NCBI GenBank assembly: GCA_034508935.3
Contig: CM067452.1
Coordinates: 2,199,497-2,263,496 of the forward strand
DNA length: 64,000 bases
Origin: Berghia stephanieae
Taxonomy: Eukaryota; Mollusca; Gastropoda; Nudibranchia; Aeolidiidae
Direction: 5' to 3'
Shown here: one piece after another, positions 1-11,148 of the stretch
Layout: each line of letters starts with the position of its first letter
How positions within the stretch are numbered: position 1 is the stretch's first letter
Position numbers and translations under genes: made by a program
The notes under the pieces: model-generated
Told to the model about the DNA's origin: nothing
Database searches by the model: none
The model's input: the letters and a program-made list of their open reading frames with translations, nothing else

Positions 1-824
1 AGTGTGTGTGTTTTGGTGTGCGTGTGTTGGTGTACATAAAACTAATTTATGCAACGTTTTACAACGAAACAATTTTCATTTTACCACCTCAGTTTAATCT
101 CTCATCAGTTCTCTCTGACAATTGAACTTTGAACCTATAACTTTAACACAGCTACGTCATTCCATCTTCACGATTCGCACCTCATCGCGATATTCTTTTA
201 TGTTGACTCGTGGTACAGTCAACGGGTTTGAGAGAAGATAGATATTGAGTGACATCATCAAAAGCGATGTGATCAAAGCTGGCGGATGGTTGTGTAACAT
301 CAAAGACTGGTCTACAAGGCCTATCATATTCGTGGGTATGTGTGATTTGAGTAGGAGGAGCTTTCTTGACCTTGCTGATGACCGACTGGTGGATAATTGA
401 AATTAGAATTGTCCTTTTTCAGCAGCCAATTGGAAATGGGCAATTGTAAAAAGCTGATTGGACGCTCATGGAAAGAAAGCAGTTTGAGGGACATGGAAGG
501 AAATTGCTGGAGAGCGTGGAGTGGGGAGGAGTAAGTTATATTGGATGAATTGATAGTAATTTGGGGCGTTGGGAAGTTAAATAAAACTCTCGGAAACAGG
601 TGATGAGTCAATTCTTGGGTCGCAAATGATTCAGTAAAATTCTTTATTCTTTCTTTCTTTCTTTTTTTTTTTTTTATTTCCTTTCTGTCAGAGTGGACAT
701 ATAAAGGCGAATTCCAATTTTTTTTTAAACGGGAATTTAGAACGATATTTTAAAGAGAAATTGTTGCGTTTACCAAAATTAGCAGGCGTTTAGGTGATAG
801 CCACTATATTATGTTCATGAAAAT
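1..824. other. Unassigned AT-rich sequence
   Basis: I see no gene here. The first ~45 bases are TG-rich low-complexity sequence and there is a T-rich run near 650-675. The longest open frame (minus, 324-611) matches no family I know and has no splice-site or codon-use support. Confidence 0.6.
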
Positions 825-1730
<906 letters not shown>

Positions 1731-2032
1731 ACGGCTATGTGGTCTAGTGGTATGACACTCGCTTTCGGATTGGAAAGTCCTGGGTTCAAGTCTCGCTCGG
1801 TGCATAGTTGAGTCCTTGGAGAAGGCTCTTTACTCGCATTCTCTCAGGTACTCAGGTGTAAAATGAATACCTGGCCGTTAACAGCATTGTCTCTGTCTGA
1901 AAATATTTTAATATCGCCTAACAGATGTCATGCCCCGTCCTACATGTTAAATGTTGCTGTTGGCCAGGAACCCCTGGTAAAGCGCTTTGAGCATGTTTAG
2001 TGGATAGTGCGCTATATAAAAGCTTAATTTTT
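1731..2032 (+). mobile_element. tRNA-derived SINE (family S1) with L2-like tail
   Basis: The 5' part is tRNA-like. An A box (TGGTCTAGTGG, 1740-1750) and a B box (GGTTCAAGTCT, 1783-1793) have the spacing of an internal Pol III promoter. A conserved body follows, then a 3' end with AAAGCGCTTTGAGC and GCTATATAAAAGC. That tail resembles the 3' ends of L2-type LINEs, which suggests L2-like machinery mobilised it (inference). The same unit recurs at 7891, 8216, 32211, 42905, 45145, 50185, 50949 and 55520. Confidence 0.9.
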
Positions 2033-2754
2033 TAATCTCACCTCGCTCCCTTCCCTCGTCCCTCCAGTCTCACAGTTACCACAAGGCCTATTGGGACGGC
2101 GACTGTGGATTGCCCACCAACCTCCAAAGGCCTCATCTTCTAGAGCGGTTTGTGGATTCATCCGAAGACGGCCTTTCTCAGTGTCTGCAGGATCTCTCCA
2201 CCAACTGAACAACGTCTCTGTTTGGGGGCGTGGTGTGTCAAATGGTCATTTTCGTGATATTCAACTCAAAGAGACACTAAGTGGGAACAAAAGTGTGATG
2301 TACAAAAAACAACTGGTTCCAATCTCATTGGAAGTGTAAAACCACTCTTCTGGAGGACTGGATACACACACCTTGTTTAGTGTAATTGATCTTCTGGTTT
2401 CAGAGTGATGGCATCTTATTTTCTAGCCTAAATAAATGTTGGTCGTCAATAAAGATCATTCATCGTCGCTCTTTTACCGCCCGTAATCATTAGAATCTGC
2501 CCGTACTTCCTGCTACTAAAATAGTTATGCCTTCTTATGATCCAATAGGTAACGTATGCAACCCTCCAAAGGACTGGTTATATTCACACTTCCAATGATT
2601 TTGGAACTGGAAGAGTTGACGGTGTGACATCACAACTTTTCTGCCTTGTTTGAAACTATTTTGAAAAACTGTAAGGATTTCATTTTCAGCAAGCAGTTTC
2701 TCTGGGTTGGATAAAGCAAAAGTTGCTACATGAATCGTGTAGAGATAAATAATA
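2033..2754. other. Intergenic; GC-richer island at ~2040-2240
   Basis: The first 200 bases are clearly GC-richer than their surroundings and have an open frame on each strand. On the minus strand a frame rich in Gly, Arg and Trp ends at a GT dinucleotide that resembles a splice donor (GAG/GTGAG, ~2040). It matches no protein family I recognise. It could be a short exon or an unknown repeat. The rest (2340-2754) shows nothing. Confidence 0.3.
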
Positions 2755-2758
2755 TTAA

Positions 2759-2983
2759 CTCACTCAATCCTATAGATTTTTGCTACTTATCAAAATTGGA
2801 AAAAATGTATTAAAAAACGGGCAGTATTATAGAGAGTTTTATTCAACTATCTCATTAACATGTAAAAACTAAAAACTTTGATATTACACCTATAATTTGT
2901 CTCATAAAAATGTAATAAATAGGCATGGAGTAAAAGTTACCCCAGATAAACTACGGATATAGTCGGTGTTAGGGTTGAGTGAG
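2759..2983 (+). mobile_element. TTAA-flanked MITE
   Basis: A 225-bp element has inverted ends CTCACTCAATCC / GGGTTGAGTGAG and lies between TTAA sites at 2755-2758 and 2984-2987. Related copies lie at 29702-29936, 29954-30193, 17021-17070 (end fragment) and 33990-34230 (diverged). A TTAA target fits piggyBac or Kolobok superfamilies. There is no coding capacity, so it is non-autonomous. Confidence 0.8.
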
Positions 2984-3046
2984 TTAATAAAACAGATTAG
3001 AGATGATGCAGACGTTTTGGGTTTCCCTCTTGTCAAAATGTAAATG

Positions 3047-3402
3047 TTGCTGCTCGAAGCTCGAAGAAATAGATAACAATGTGAAATTGAATGTAAGCTT
3101 CAATTTAATAAACAAAGACAGATAAATATAAAATGGATGTTCGGGTTTCCCCTTTATCATTTATCAACAAAACAGGATGGATGAAACACGACAGACGAAT
3201 GAGATAATGTGGTAGTGGTATCTGTTAAGATGAAACAACGCCACTACCACATTATAATCTCATTCGTCTGTCGTGTTTCATTCATCCTGTTTTATTGATA
3301 AAAGGGAAAACCCGAAACGTCAATTTTTTTCTGTTTTCGTACATTAAATTGAAGCTTACATTCAATTTCACATTGTTATCTATTTCTTCGAGCTTCGAGC
3401 AG
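3047..3402. mobile_element. Long palindromic MITE (hairpin element)
   Basis: Two ~165-bp arms mirror each other around ~3226. The outer ends are GCTGCTCGAAGCTCGAAG and its complement, and the inner ends are GTGGTAGTGG and CCACTACCAC. Arm identity is high apart from small indels. A shorter, decayed relative lies at 24532-24725. Outer repeats of the phrase TTTTGGGTTTCC (near 3016 and, inverted, 3828) suggest the element was once larger and that 3411-3804 was inserted into it. Confidence 0.75.
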
Positions 3403-3410
3403 AATCATAT

Positions 3411-3804
3411 CATACCTGCCTATTATTACGGACCATCCGTAATTGTTACGGAAGTGTAAGGACAATTACAGACTTATGGAAATAGAAGAAATATTACTGA
3501 TACAAATGGTCACAACGTTAAATTAAAAAATAATAATTTTTTTTTCATTATTTACCGCATGCTACAATAAAAAATCTCAATGTTAGGGAAAGACAATGGT
3601 GTGACAGCTTTTTGTAAGGAAAAGAACCCCAATATTATTTTATCAGGCTGTCCTCTATATAACATGGTAAGTTTATTTTACAAATATAAAAGGGTGTATC
3701 TATCATTATTTTTGCTTGCTTTAGTATTACTGAAATTTGACCATTAATTATTGATGAATTTTGTATTTCTTACTGAATTTGAAATTTTCAAGTAGGCAGG
3801 TATG
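3411..3804. mobile_element. MITE with 6-bp TSD (family M6)
   Basis: The terminal inverted repeats are CATACCTGCCTA at the left and, at the right, the complement of CATACCTGCCTACTTG. The 6-bp direct repeat tcatat flanks it exactly (3405-3410, 3805-3810). A second member at 44067-44323 also has a 6-bp flank. Six-base duplications are unusual; Dada elements (6-7 bp) are one candidate, unproven here. There is no coding frame. Confidence 0.75.
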
Positions 3805-4462
3805 TCATATTATTTTGTTGGCAAAATGGAAACCCAAAACATCCACTTCATCTGACTTCGTAGATTAAATTGATGCTTCTTTTCCATTTTATTTCTCGAT
3901 AGGATGATGAAAAAACAATTTAAAATCTGGGTCAACATCGATATATCAGGAATGGCTTTTCCAACCTTTTGAGAAACTATTTCTCTTTTTCTTTTGGTTG
4001 TCAGTTTTTTTTAATTGTTTATCATTATTGAAAATGGAGAAGCTGTTAAAAAAGCTGAATTTTTCCATAGATTTTTTTCAAAATGAATTAATATTGTTTT
4101 GTGTTGAATGTCACGAAAATGCCTTTTTCATACCGTTATAAATATACATGTATAATTATGTATAATATAATTTTTAATGCTGCTTTCACTGCTCAGTTTC
4201 TTTCAAGTTAGTAAAAAATTTGTTACCTATCGGACTCACCAGGTACCCGAGGGGATTTCCCCTCAGTTTTTTTAACAGTTTATCATAAACATTGATTGAA
4301 ATGCCTTGCTTCGAAATCCTTTTTGGCCAGAAAGATAGTTTGTTATATTTATATATTTTTTTTTAATTTAGCGTTTTCTATTTTTGATTCATAAAAGGGC
4401 CTGTAAATGTATAAAACATTTTTCAACATTTGTTGCTCGTTTCTTTGATTACAGCTATACTC
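3805..4462. other. Unassigned AT-rich sequence
   Basis: Apart from the outer remnant of the palindromic MITE near 3810-3900, nothing is recognisable here. Confidence 0.5.
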
Positions 4463-4995
4463 CTGGGTGGGGTTCCTGACCTCCCATAGTGGGCAGGGAG
4501 GCACTTACTGTGTCTTCTATCCTCCTATATCTGTTTTCCAACTTGCTTTCTGTCTTTGTGTTGGAATGAAATTACTTGGTTTTATCCTGACTGGGAGGAA
4601 AACGGTCTAATGTATTGTTAGAGTTTTGGGAGATGATATTTTTTGTCTTGTAAGACATCTCTTTGATATGCCCTGTATTATTTTTGCTTTATATAGATAT
4701 GATTTGTAAACATTTGAGTGTGTTCCTTTTAGTGGTGGGGACATGTGTTTGAGTTTGTGTCAGGATGAGACATTTAAGTGGTTTCAAACTAAGTACACTG
4801 ACGGTGTGCTCTTGCAATCTTCATCTGTTCCCAATTATAACCAATTCCTCTTTGTCTTACTTTTTCTTGTTGGCTTTCAATTCCAACTCTACACCATTTT
4901 TACCATCCCATTTTCTTCCTTTTTATCAGCGCTGAAATGACCTAAATGAGTCGCAAGCGCCCTTAAAACCATTAAAAAATAAAACAAAAACAAAC
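4463..4995 (+). mobile_element. F1 retroposon, near full length
   Basis: This starts with the F1 head CTGGGTGGGGTTCCTGACC and runs through the central GAGATGAT/ATCATCTC hairpin to an A-rich AAAACAAAAACAAAC end. The flanks agctatac (left) and agctttac (right) look like a decayed TSD. The 65-residue open frame across its 3' half is incidental. Confidence 0.85.
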
Positions 4996-6086
4996 GAGCT
5001 TTACAAAACAGCATTTAGTTTTCATAAATATATTTTATCGTCAAATTTTGTTCTGTACAAAACAAAAAATATTCATTATATCGTAGTGAATGTGACGATT
5101 TTCCTAAGGTTGGTATGGAGAGGATTAATAACTAGATTGTATTGTAAGTAAATTCAAAATGACCCAGATGGGACAAGAGATCTCTGTTACGCTGTCTAAC
5201 GCATCAAATCATTTAACCGTGCCAAACATATTTTTTACTTAAAACTCATATTTTGCCACCTTTTAAATTATTATTTTTTTTTTTTTTGTGTGTGTCACGC
5301 TGATGAAATTATTTTTCTGTTGTGTAAAAATTTATTGATTGAAATATGAAGAAATTAATTTTACAGATTTGCCACGTCTGATACAGATTAGGCAACAGGG
5401 ATTTACAGTTTTCAATTGTTTTCTTTTTTGTTTTTTTGTTGTTTTTTTGGGGGTTTTTATTTGGGGGGGGGGGGGGGGGGGGTGAAACTTCCAACCTTAA
5501 AATTTTTTTTGCAGGGAGATGGGTGATAAAAAATCTGTGTATATTACCACTAATTCAATTCATTACTCGAATTTTTAAAAAGTGATTTGTTTAAAAAATA
5601 TGTTAAATTGTTTGGGATGGGATTCATTTTTATTTTAAAACATTTTTTAAAATAATGAATTTCTGCAAAAGAAATATTGATGATTTTATAGCCAAAGTAT
5701 AATTTTTTCTTTCAGGTCCACAAGTTTTAACCATAAAGTTGTTTTTTTTTTTTACATTGACGTTGATACTGATAAGTTTATTTAAATTCCCATTAATTCC
5801 ATTTGTGAATTTGGAATTTCGGCAAAGTCTTAAAGTGCCAAGTCTGATTGTGTTTGTGACCTTCACCCCCAAGCTGGTGATTTGTTGTTGCATTAACCCA
5901 AAATGCAGAAAAAATAATTTTATGTTTGAATCACTGAATTTCATTGGAACTAAAATTTTCACCAAAAAAAAACGTGATTTCGTAATCTGGAGAAAAAAAA
6001 AGAAAAGAAATGAAAATAAAAAGCCTAATTTATAAATTACTTATCAAATATTTTGGTTTCAAGCTCAATTTTGGGTATTGGGTCAC
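4996..6086. other. Unassigned sequence with a 20-base G run
   Basis: An uninterrupted G20 run lies at 5463-5482. Open frames on both strands at 5630-6035 are AT-driven and overlap each other; none resembles a known protein. Confidence 0.5.
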
Positions 6087-6096
6087 TTTGACTTAA

Positions 6097-6622
6097 CCTG
6101 AATGGGGTCCCTGACCTCCCATAGTGGGGGGTACATACTGCCTCTTCTATCCCCCTATATAATCTTTTTTTCCAACTTGCATTCTGTCTTTGTCTTGGAT
6201 TGAGATTACTTGGTTTTGTCCTGGCCCTGACCGGAGTCCTAGCTGGGAGGGAAACAGTCAAATGCATGGTTATTGTTTTGGGAGATGATATTTTTTTCCT
6301 TGTAAATCATCTCTCTGTTATGTATTATTAGCTTTGTTATTTTGAATGTATAATGTAAGCATTTGAGTGTATTCCTCTTTGTTGGATTTTGTGCTTGTGT
6401 CTGAATGAGACATAGGTGATCTCAAACTAAGTACATTGATGGTATGCTCTTGGAATCTACATCTGATCCCTATTTTTTCCCAGTTCCCCTTTGTCTTACT
6501 ATCTCTTGGGTGCTTTAATTGTAATTCTAGAACTTTTTACTATCCCAGTTTCTTCCTTTTATTGGCGCTGATATAACCTATAGGTGTTGCAAGTGCTGTA
6601 AAACGCTTAAAAACAAACAACT
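6097..6622 (+). mobile_element. F1 retroposon with 10-bp TSD
   Basis: The direct repeat tttgacttaa flanks it exactly at 6087-6096 and 6623-6632. The body shows the F1 order: GACCTCCC head, pyrimidine-rich TTTTCCAACTTGC, central hairpin, TTGCAAGTGCTGTAAAACGC and an A-rich tail. Confidence 0.9.
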
Positions 6623-6859
6623 TTTGACTTAATACCAGATACTGTAGGCAGGTCATATATTATCCATTTGTATCACCGATCTCTGCTTTTTTGTTTGTTG
6701 TTGTTGTCGTTTATGTCGTTGTTTTATAAAACTTTCTTTTTGATTTAAAATCATCATAAGTGCTATTTATGCAGCTTTAGCCTACAGCTATAAAAAAATT
6801 TGTAGCACGATGAAGCCTTTTGCCAAAATAGTATAAGGATATAATCAGTTTATAAACAA

Positions 6860-7115
6860 TAAAACTTGTTGTTTGAAATTACATGTGGGTGATAAAGAAC
6901 TGAACAAATGTGTATGATAGGTGACAAAGCAAGAAAGAAAAATACAAAACAAAAAAAAAACTTTCCTAAAAACTTTGTCAAGGTCGCGTCGACTGATTTT
7001 TTGGGATGGTTTTTTTTTTTTCTTGCATCTTTCTTTCTTGCTTTGGCATGTTTCATACACACGTGTTCAGTACTTTTTTCCCATCAGTGCCTGCTCCTTA
7101 ATTTCTTAATTTGAA
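6860..7115. mobile_element. Imperfect palindromic MITE-like element
   Basis: The left arm (AAAGCAAGAAAGAAA near 6925) mirrors the right arm (TTTCTTTCTTGCTTT near 7030) around a centre at about 6985. Further out GTGTATGA pairs with TCATACAC. This explains the four overlapping open frames on both strands. Superfamily and TSD could not be determined. Confidence 0.6.
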
Positions 7116-7383
7116 ATTTGGATGCCAGAATACATGAATATGAATAGAGAGCTGTTGAAGAGTAATTTAATCCTGGTGATGGATTGTTTATTTACAACGT
7201 TTATTTATTTCTTTCACGCCTGTCAAAAGTGAATACGAAACTTCTAGAATCTGTAGACATCAAAAAGTAACGAACGAGAATGAATATAACGGCTTTAAAA
7301 GAGAAAATATCTTGGGACATTTATATAGAGCAATATCTACTAAACATGCTCAATGCACTTTACAACATGTCCCAAGCCAACAG
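7116..7383. other. Unassigned sequence
   Basis: No gene or known repeat was recognised. Confidence 0.5.
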
Positions 7384-7890
7384 CTCCCATAGTGGGCAGG
7401 GAGGTACTTACTGCGTCTTCTATCCCACTATATCTGTTTTCCAACTTGCTTTCTGTCTTTGTCTTGGAATGAGATTACTTGGTTTTGTCCTGGTCCTGGC
7501 CAGATACTCTGGCTGAGAGGGAAACAGTCAAATGTATAGTTAGTTTTGGGAGATGATATTTTTTTTTCTCCTTGTTAATCATCTCTCTGTTATGCACTGT
7601 ATTATGTTTTTTTAAAATATTATATATGATTTGTAAAACATTTAAGTGTATTCCTCTTAGTGGGGACCTGTGCTTGTGTCTGGATGAGACTTTTAGGTGA
7701 TGTCAAACTAAGTACTTTGATAGTGTGCTCTTGGAAGCTACACATGTTTCTTAGTTGAACAAATTCCCCTTTGTCTTACCTTTTCTTGGGTGTTCTAATT
7801 GTAATTCTAGATCTTTTTAGTTTCCCGTTTTCTTCTTTTTTACTGGCCCTGATATGACTTGAATGTGTTGCAAGTGCCGTAAAACCTTAC
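7384..7890 (+). mobile_element. F1 retroposon, 5' end truncated
   Basis: The copy begins inside the head at CTCCCATAGTGGGCAGGGAGG and runs to GTAAAACCTT. Its A-rich tail is replaced by the S1 SINE that starts at about 7891. Confidence 0.85.
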
Positions 7891-8203
7891 CAGCGATGTA
7901 GTCTTGTGGTATGACACTCGCTTTCGGATCGGATGGTCCTGAGTTTGAGCCTCCCTTTGCGCATAGTTGAGTCCTTGGAAAAGGCTCTTTACTCACTTTC
8001 TCTCACCGTACTCAGGTGTAAAGCGAGTACCTGGCTGTTAACAGCGCTATCTCTGTCCGGAAAAAAAAATTGTAATATCCCCTAACAGGCGTCATGTCTC
8101 TTTCTACATGTTATTTGTTGCTGTTGGTCAGGGATCCCTTGTAAAGTACTTTTAGCACATTTAAAGGATATTGCGATATAAAAAAGCTAAATTTAAAAAA
8201 AAA
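7891..8203 (+). mobile_element. SINE S1, full length
   Basis: The tRNA-like head (GTAGTCTTGTGGTATGACAC), the GAGTCCTTGGAAAAGGCTC body and the L2-like tail are all present, although the B box is degraded (GAGTTTGAGCC). It abuts an F1 tail and is followed within ~15 bases by an inverted S1 copy. Confidence 0.85.
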
Positions 8204-8215
8204 AAAAATTTAAAC

Positions 8216-8455
8216 AAAAATAACCAAACTAGCCAACAGCAACACTTCACATGACGTCATTTAGGCGATATTGTAATTTTTCTGACAAACACAACACCGT
8301 TAACAGCCAGGTACTCAATTTGTATCTGAGAGAATGTGAGTTAAGAGCCTTTTCCAAAGGACTCAAACTATGCGCCGCTTAGAGCAGGACTGGAACCCAG
8401 GACCTTCCAGTCCTAAAGCAAGTGTCGTACCATAAGACCACAACATAGCCGCACA
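8216..8455 (-). mobile_element. SINE S1, inverted neighbour copy
   Basis: This is the complement of S1, ending at the tRNA-like head near 8450. The extreme 3' tail is missing. With the preceding plus-strand copy it forms a ~560-bp inverted pair able to fold into a long hairpin. Confidence 0.85.
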
Positions 8456-8566
8456 TACTGTTTGGTGTTTTTAGTCCACTTTTTTTTAAGCTGTCAAATT
8501 CATTTTTGAATATTACTTGTTTACCCTTGAATCTTGCAAAGTTTTGAACATTTCAATTAGGCTGCT

Positions 8567-9090
8567 CTGGGTGGGGATCCCGACCTCCCATAGTGGGTAG
8601 GGAGGTACATGCTGTGTCTTCTATCCTTTCATACCCGTTTTCCAATTGTTTCCTGTCATTGTCTTGGAATGAGGTTACTTAGTTTTGTCCTGACCCTTGC
8701 CGGAGTTCCTTGGCTGGGAGGGAAACAGTTGAATGTATAGTTATAGTTTTGGGAGATGATATTTTTTTCCTTGGAAATCATCTCTCTGTTATGCATTGTA
8801 TTATGTTTAGTTTACATATTATATTATAGGATTGGTAAACATTTGAGTGTATTCCTCTTAGTTGGGACCTGTGCTTGGGTCTGGATGAGATTTTTAGGTA
8901 CTTTGACAGTGTGCTCTTGAATCTACACCTGTTCCCTATTTGAACCAATTTTCCTTTGTCTTACCTTTTCTTTTGTGCTTTAATTGTAATTCTAGAACTT
9001 TTTACTATCCCATTTTCTTCCTTTTTACTGGCGCTGATATGACCTTAATGTGTTGCAAGCGCCGTAAAACCCTTAAAAACAAAAACAAAC
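8567..9090 (+). mobile_element. F1 retroposon, reference full-length copy
   Basis: A perfect 13-bp TSD (caattaggctgct, 8554-8566 and 9090-9102) defines both ends of a ~523-bp element. The head holds the stem ACCTCCC/GGGAGGT (8583-8589 with 8600-8606). The centre holds GAGATGAT/ATCATCTC (8753-8760 with 8777-8784) around a T-rich loop. The 3' end is GCAAGCGCCGTAAAACCC followed by AAAACAAAAACAAAC. There is no credible protein. TSD plus A-rich tail mean target-primed reverse transcription by a LINE partner, so F1 is SINE-like. No clear Pol III A and B boxes are present; GGTTCCTGACC in other copies is only weakly B-box-like. Confidence 0.92.
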
Positions 9091-9102
9091 AATTAGGCTG
9101 CT

Positions 9103-9219
9103 GGTGTTTATGTATGTGTTAATGTGACTCTAAATATGAACAAAAGTGTGTATGTGTTAATGTGACTCTAAATATGAACAAAAGTGTGTATGTGTTAATG
9201 TGACTCTAAATATGAACAA
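9103..9219. repeat. Three-copy 38-bp minisatellite
   Basis: The unit contains TATGTGTTAATGTGACTC followed by TAAATATGAACAAAAGTG. It repeats three times, is interrupted by the F2 insertion at 9220, and resumes at ~9563-9592. Confidence 0.85.
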
Positions 9220-9562
9220 GCGGGTGGTTGGATGGGAGCATCACCCTTGAATCATATACCGATGATGTTCGCATGGGTGTATGATCCGATAGTGATGTCG
9301 TTTCTTCTTCTCTTTACTAGCCTATCATGCTTCTTTGGTTTGTGATTGTATTTTTGACAGGGGATATTTTTTTTTTCTCTAAATCTTCTGCCTGTTTGTT
9401 CTTGGTTATTTATAATTTAGCTTATGATATCTTTAGGTTATGATTTTGATTTACATTTGTACTATTTTTGTTAGATTGCTTGTTTTTTTTTTTTGTTTCA
9501 GCGGTCTCTCATATAACCTCAATTGTGTTGGAAGAGACCTAAAGCAACAACAAACAAACAAA
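9220..9562 (+). mobile_element. F2 retroposon with 12-bp TSD
   Basis: The direct repeat aaatatgaacaa flanks it at 9208-9219 and 9563-9574, inside a minisatellite, so the ends are certain. The head is GCGGGTGGTTGGATGGGAGC. A central stem CAGGGGAT/ATCTTCTG (9358-9365 with 9383-9390) surrounds a T-rich loop. The 3' end is TGTGTTGGAAGAGACCTAAA plus an A-rich tail, resembling F1 TGTGTTGCAAGCGCCGTAAA. It is likely mobilised by the same partner as F1 (inference). Confidence 0.9.
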
Positions 9563-9574
9563 AAATATGAACAA

Positions 9575-10441
9575 AAGTGTGTATGTGTTAAAGATGAAGG
9601 CAAGCCTGCATGTTTTATTTAATCGATGATTATAGTGACTTGACATTTGAAATGATTTGCGCATTCCACTTTATGCCCCCCCCCCCCCCCTCTTTACACC
9701 CCAACCACATGATGTACATTTTCAGTTGAAGCAAGTTTTGTTGGGATTTTTGTTTTTTTAAGCATCGTGGGAATATATTTTTAGCTAGTGGCTTGACGAT
9801 TTTCAATTTTTTATACTTTTTTTTTTTTTTGATCTAGATCGTTAGAAACACTCTTGTTACACTTTATTAATTAAATGAATCAATAACGATTATTTTTTAA
9901 ATGTCAATGGTATTTGCCCGTAACAAGTTTTAAAAATCCCTTTTTTTGGGTTGTTTTTTTTATTTTGTTTGTTTAAAGTTTGTTTTCTTTAATTTTTCAG
10001 GGTTCAATTTTCTTATCTTTCTTTCTTTTTTTTTTTTTCTTTTTTTTTTTTTTTGTTTGCGTTCAAGAGATAATTGGGTGAGTGTAATGGAGGCCAAGTA
10101 CATGAAATAATACTCTGTTAAACAACTCAACCAGCTGAGATATTTGGGTCTTGTTTGTTTTTTTAATTTGAAAAGGCGTTTATTTTGTTGTGGTTTTCCT
10201 AGTTTTGTTTTTTTTTTTTTTTGTTTATTTTTTTCGTCTACTCTTTGAGTTATTCCTGTAGATTATTTGTAGGTGTTTGACAATGAGATTATGAATGCAC
10301 ATTTTTATTATATCACATCTTTCATCACAATTGAGTTTACTATCAAATCCATGTTGATGCATTTTGTTTTATTTTTTTTTAAATTTTGTCATCATTTGAT
10401 TGTAATCATATTCTTTTTAATTTATATTTTATTTTAAATCA
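9575..10441. other. Low-complexity, T-rich intergenic sequence
   Basis: After the residual minisatellite there is a C17 run near 9676-9692 and many T runs. No gene was recognised. Confidence 0.6.
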
Positions 10442-11148
10442 CTAGTAAAAAGCCCGCAATTTCGTGGGGAAAGAACTTTTTTCATTCGATTTTGTATTCA
10501 CCATCATTTAATGAGGGCAGATTGGTAAACAATGTTGTCTGTGTAGCTTGGTACATCCTCTGTTGATTTTTCTGTGTGGCCCAACATGAAGTGTAAGCCA
10601 CTATAGCCTCTGACCCGTGACACAGCAACATACAGTTGTCCGTGTGTGAAAACAGGTTGTGGTAAGAAAATCAACTGCGAAAATAAACCTGAAGTAGCAG
10701 ACATGAGCAGAGTTGAAAGACGATCCTGGGATCGAGAACTTACCTTACAGTACAGTACTCTGGTGATCATGTTTTGATTGTTGATCGGTAAAATTGAGAG
10801 TTTGCCCATAATTCAAAACTAAGTATTATACACTGATCTATACATACATGAAAGAAAACGGGTGTTTTGACCACTTTAGTCCTGAGGTCAAATGAAAATC
10901 TGAAGCAGATGCGAACAGTATCAAATTCCATCATAATATGTCTACTTTTGGTTTGTTCAGGCTAGACGCGAGACAGATACAATGGACAGTTTGCCAATAA
11001 CATTTAACTAAATATTTCCCAGGGCAATAATTATCACCTCGATGGCATAAAAACGACAGTAATATTAGCAGTAATTTTAGTTGATGTTGTTAATCGGTGA
11101 AACTTATTTAAAATGTCTGTAAATCCGAATACCTTAATGTGATCAAGT
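10442..11148 (-). mobile_element. Helitron relic, 3' part
   Basis: Read on the minus strand, the element ends at CTAG followed by host T (10442/10441). A short hairpin CCCCACGAAATTGCGGGC lies just inside, the classic Helitron 3' terminus. The coding relic is listed separately. The non-coding part (10810-11148) is similar to 14500-14720, a decayed internal duplication. The P-superfamily element at 11149 splits the relic. The 5' TC end was not found. Confidence 0.8.
10504..10809 (-). pseudogene. C-terminal fragment of Helitron Rep/helicase
   Basis: The 101-residue frame contains LPQPVFTHGQLYVAVSRVRG near residues 50-70 and TDNIVYQSAL at its end. These are hallmarks of the last helicase motif (Pif1-like, SF1) of Helitron RepHel proteins, which act in rolling-circle transposition. 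Walker A and B motifs and the Rep domain are absent, so this is a fragment. It lies ~60 bases from the Helitron 3' hairpin, exactly where the RepHel C terminus is expected. Confidence 0.88.

Noticed and set aside
5630-6035. Overlapping 111- and 98-residue frames on opposite strands
   Set aside because: AT-rich composition explains both; no conserved motif.
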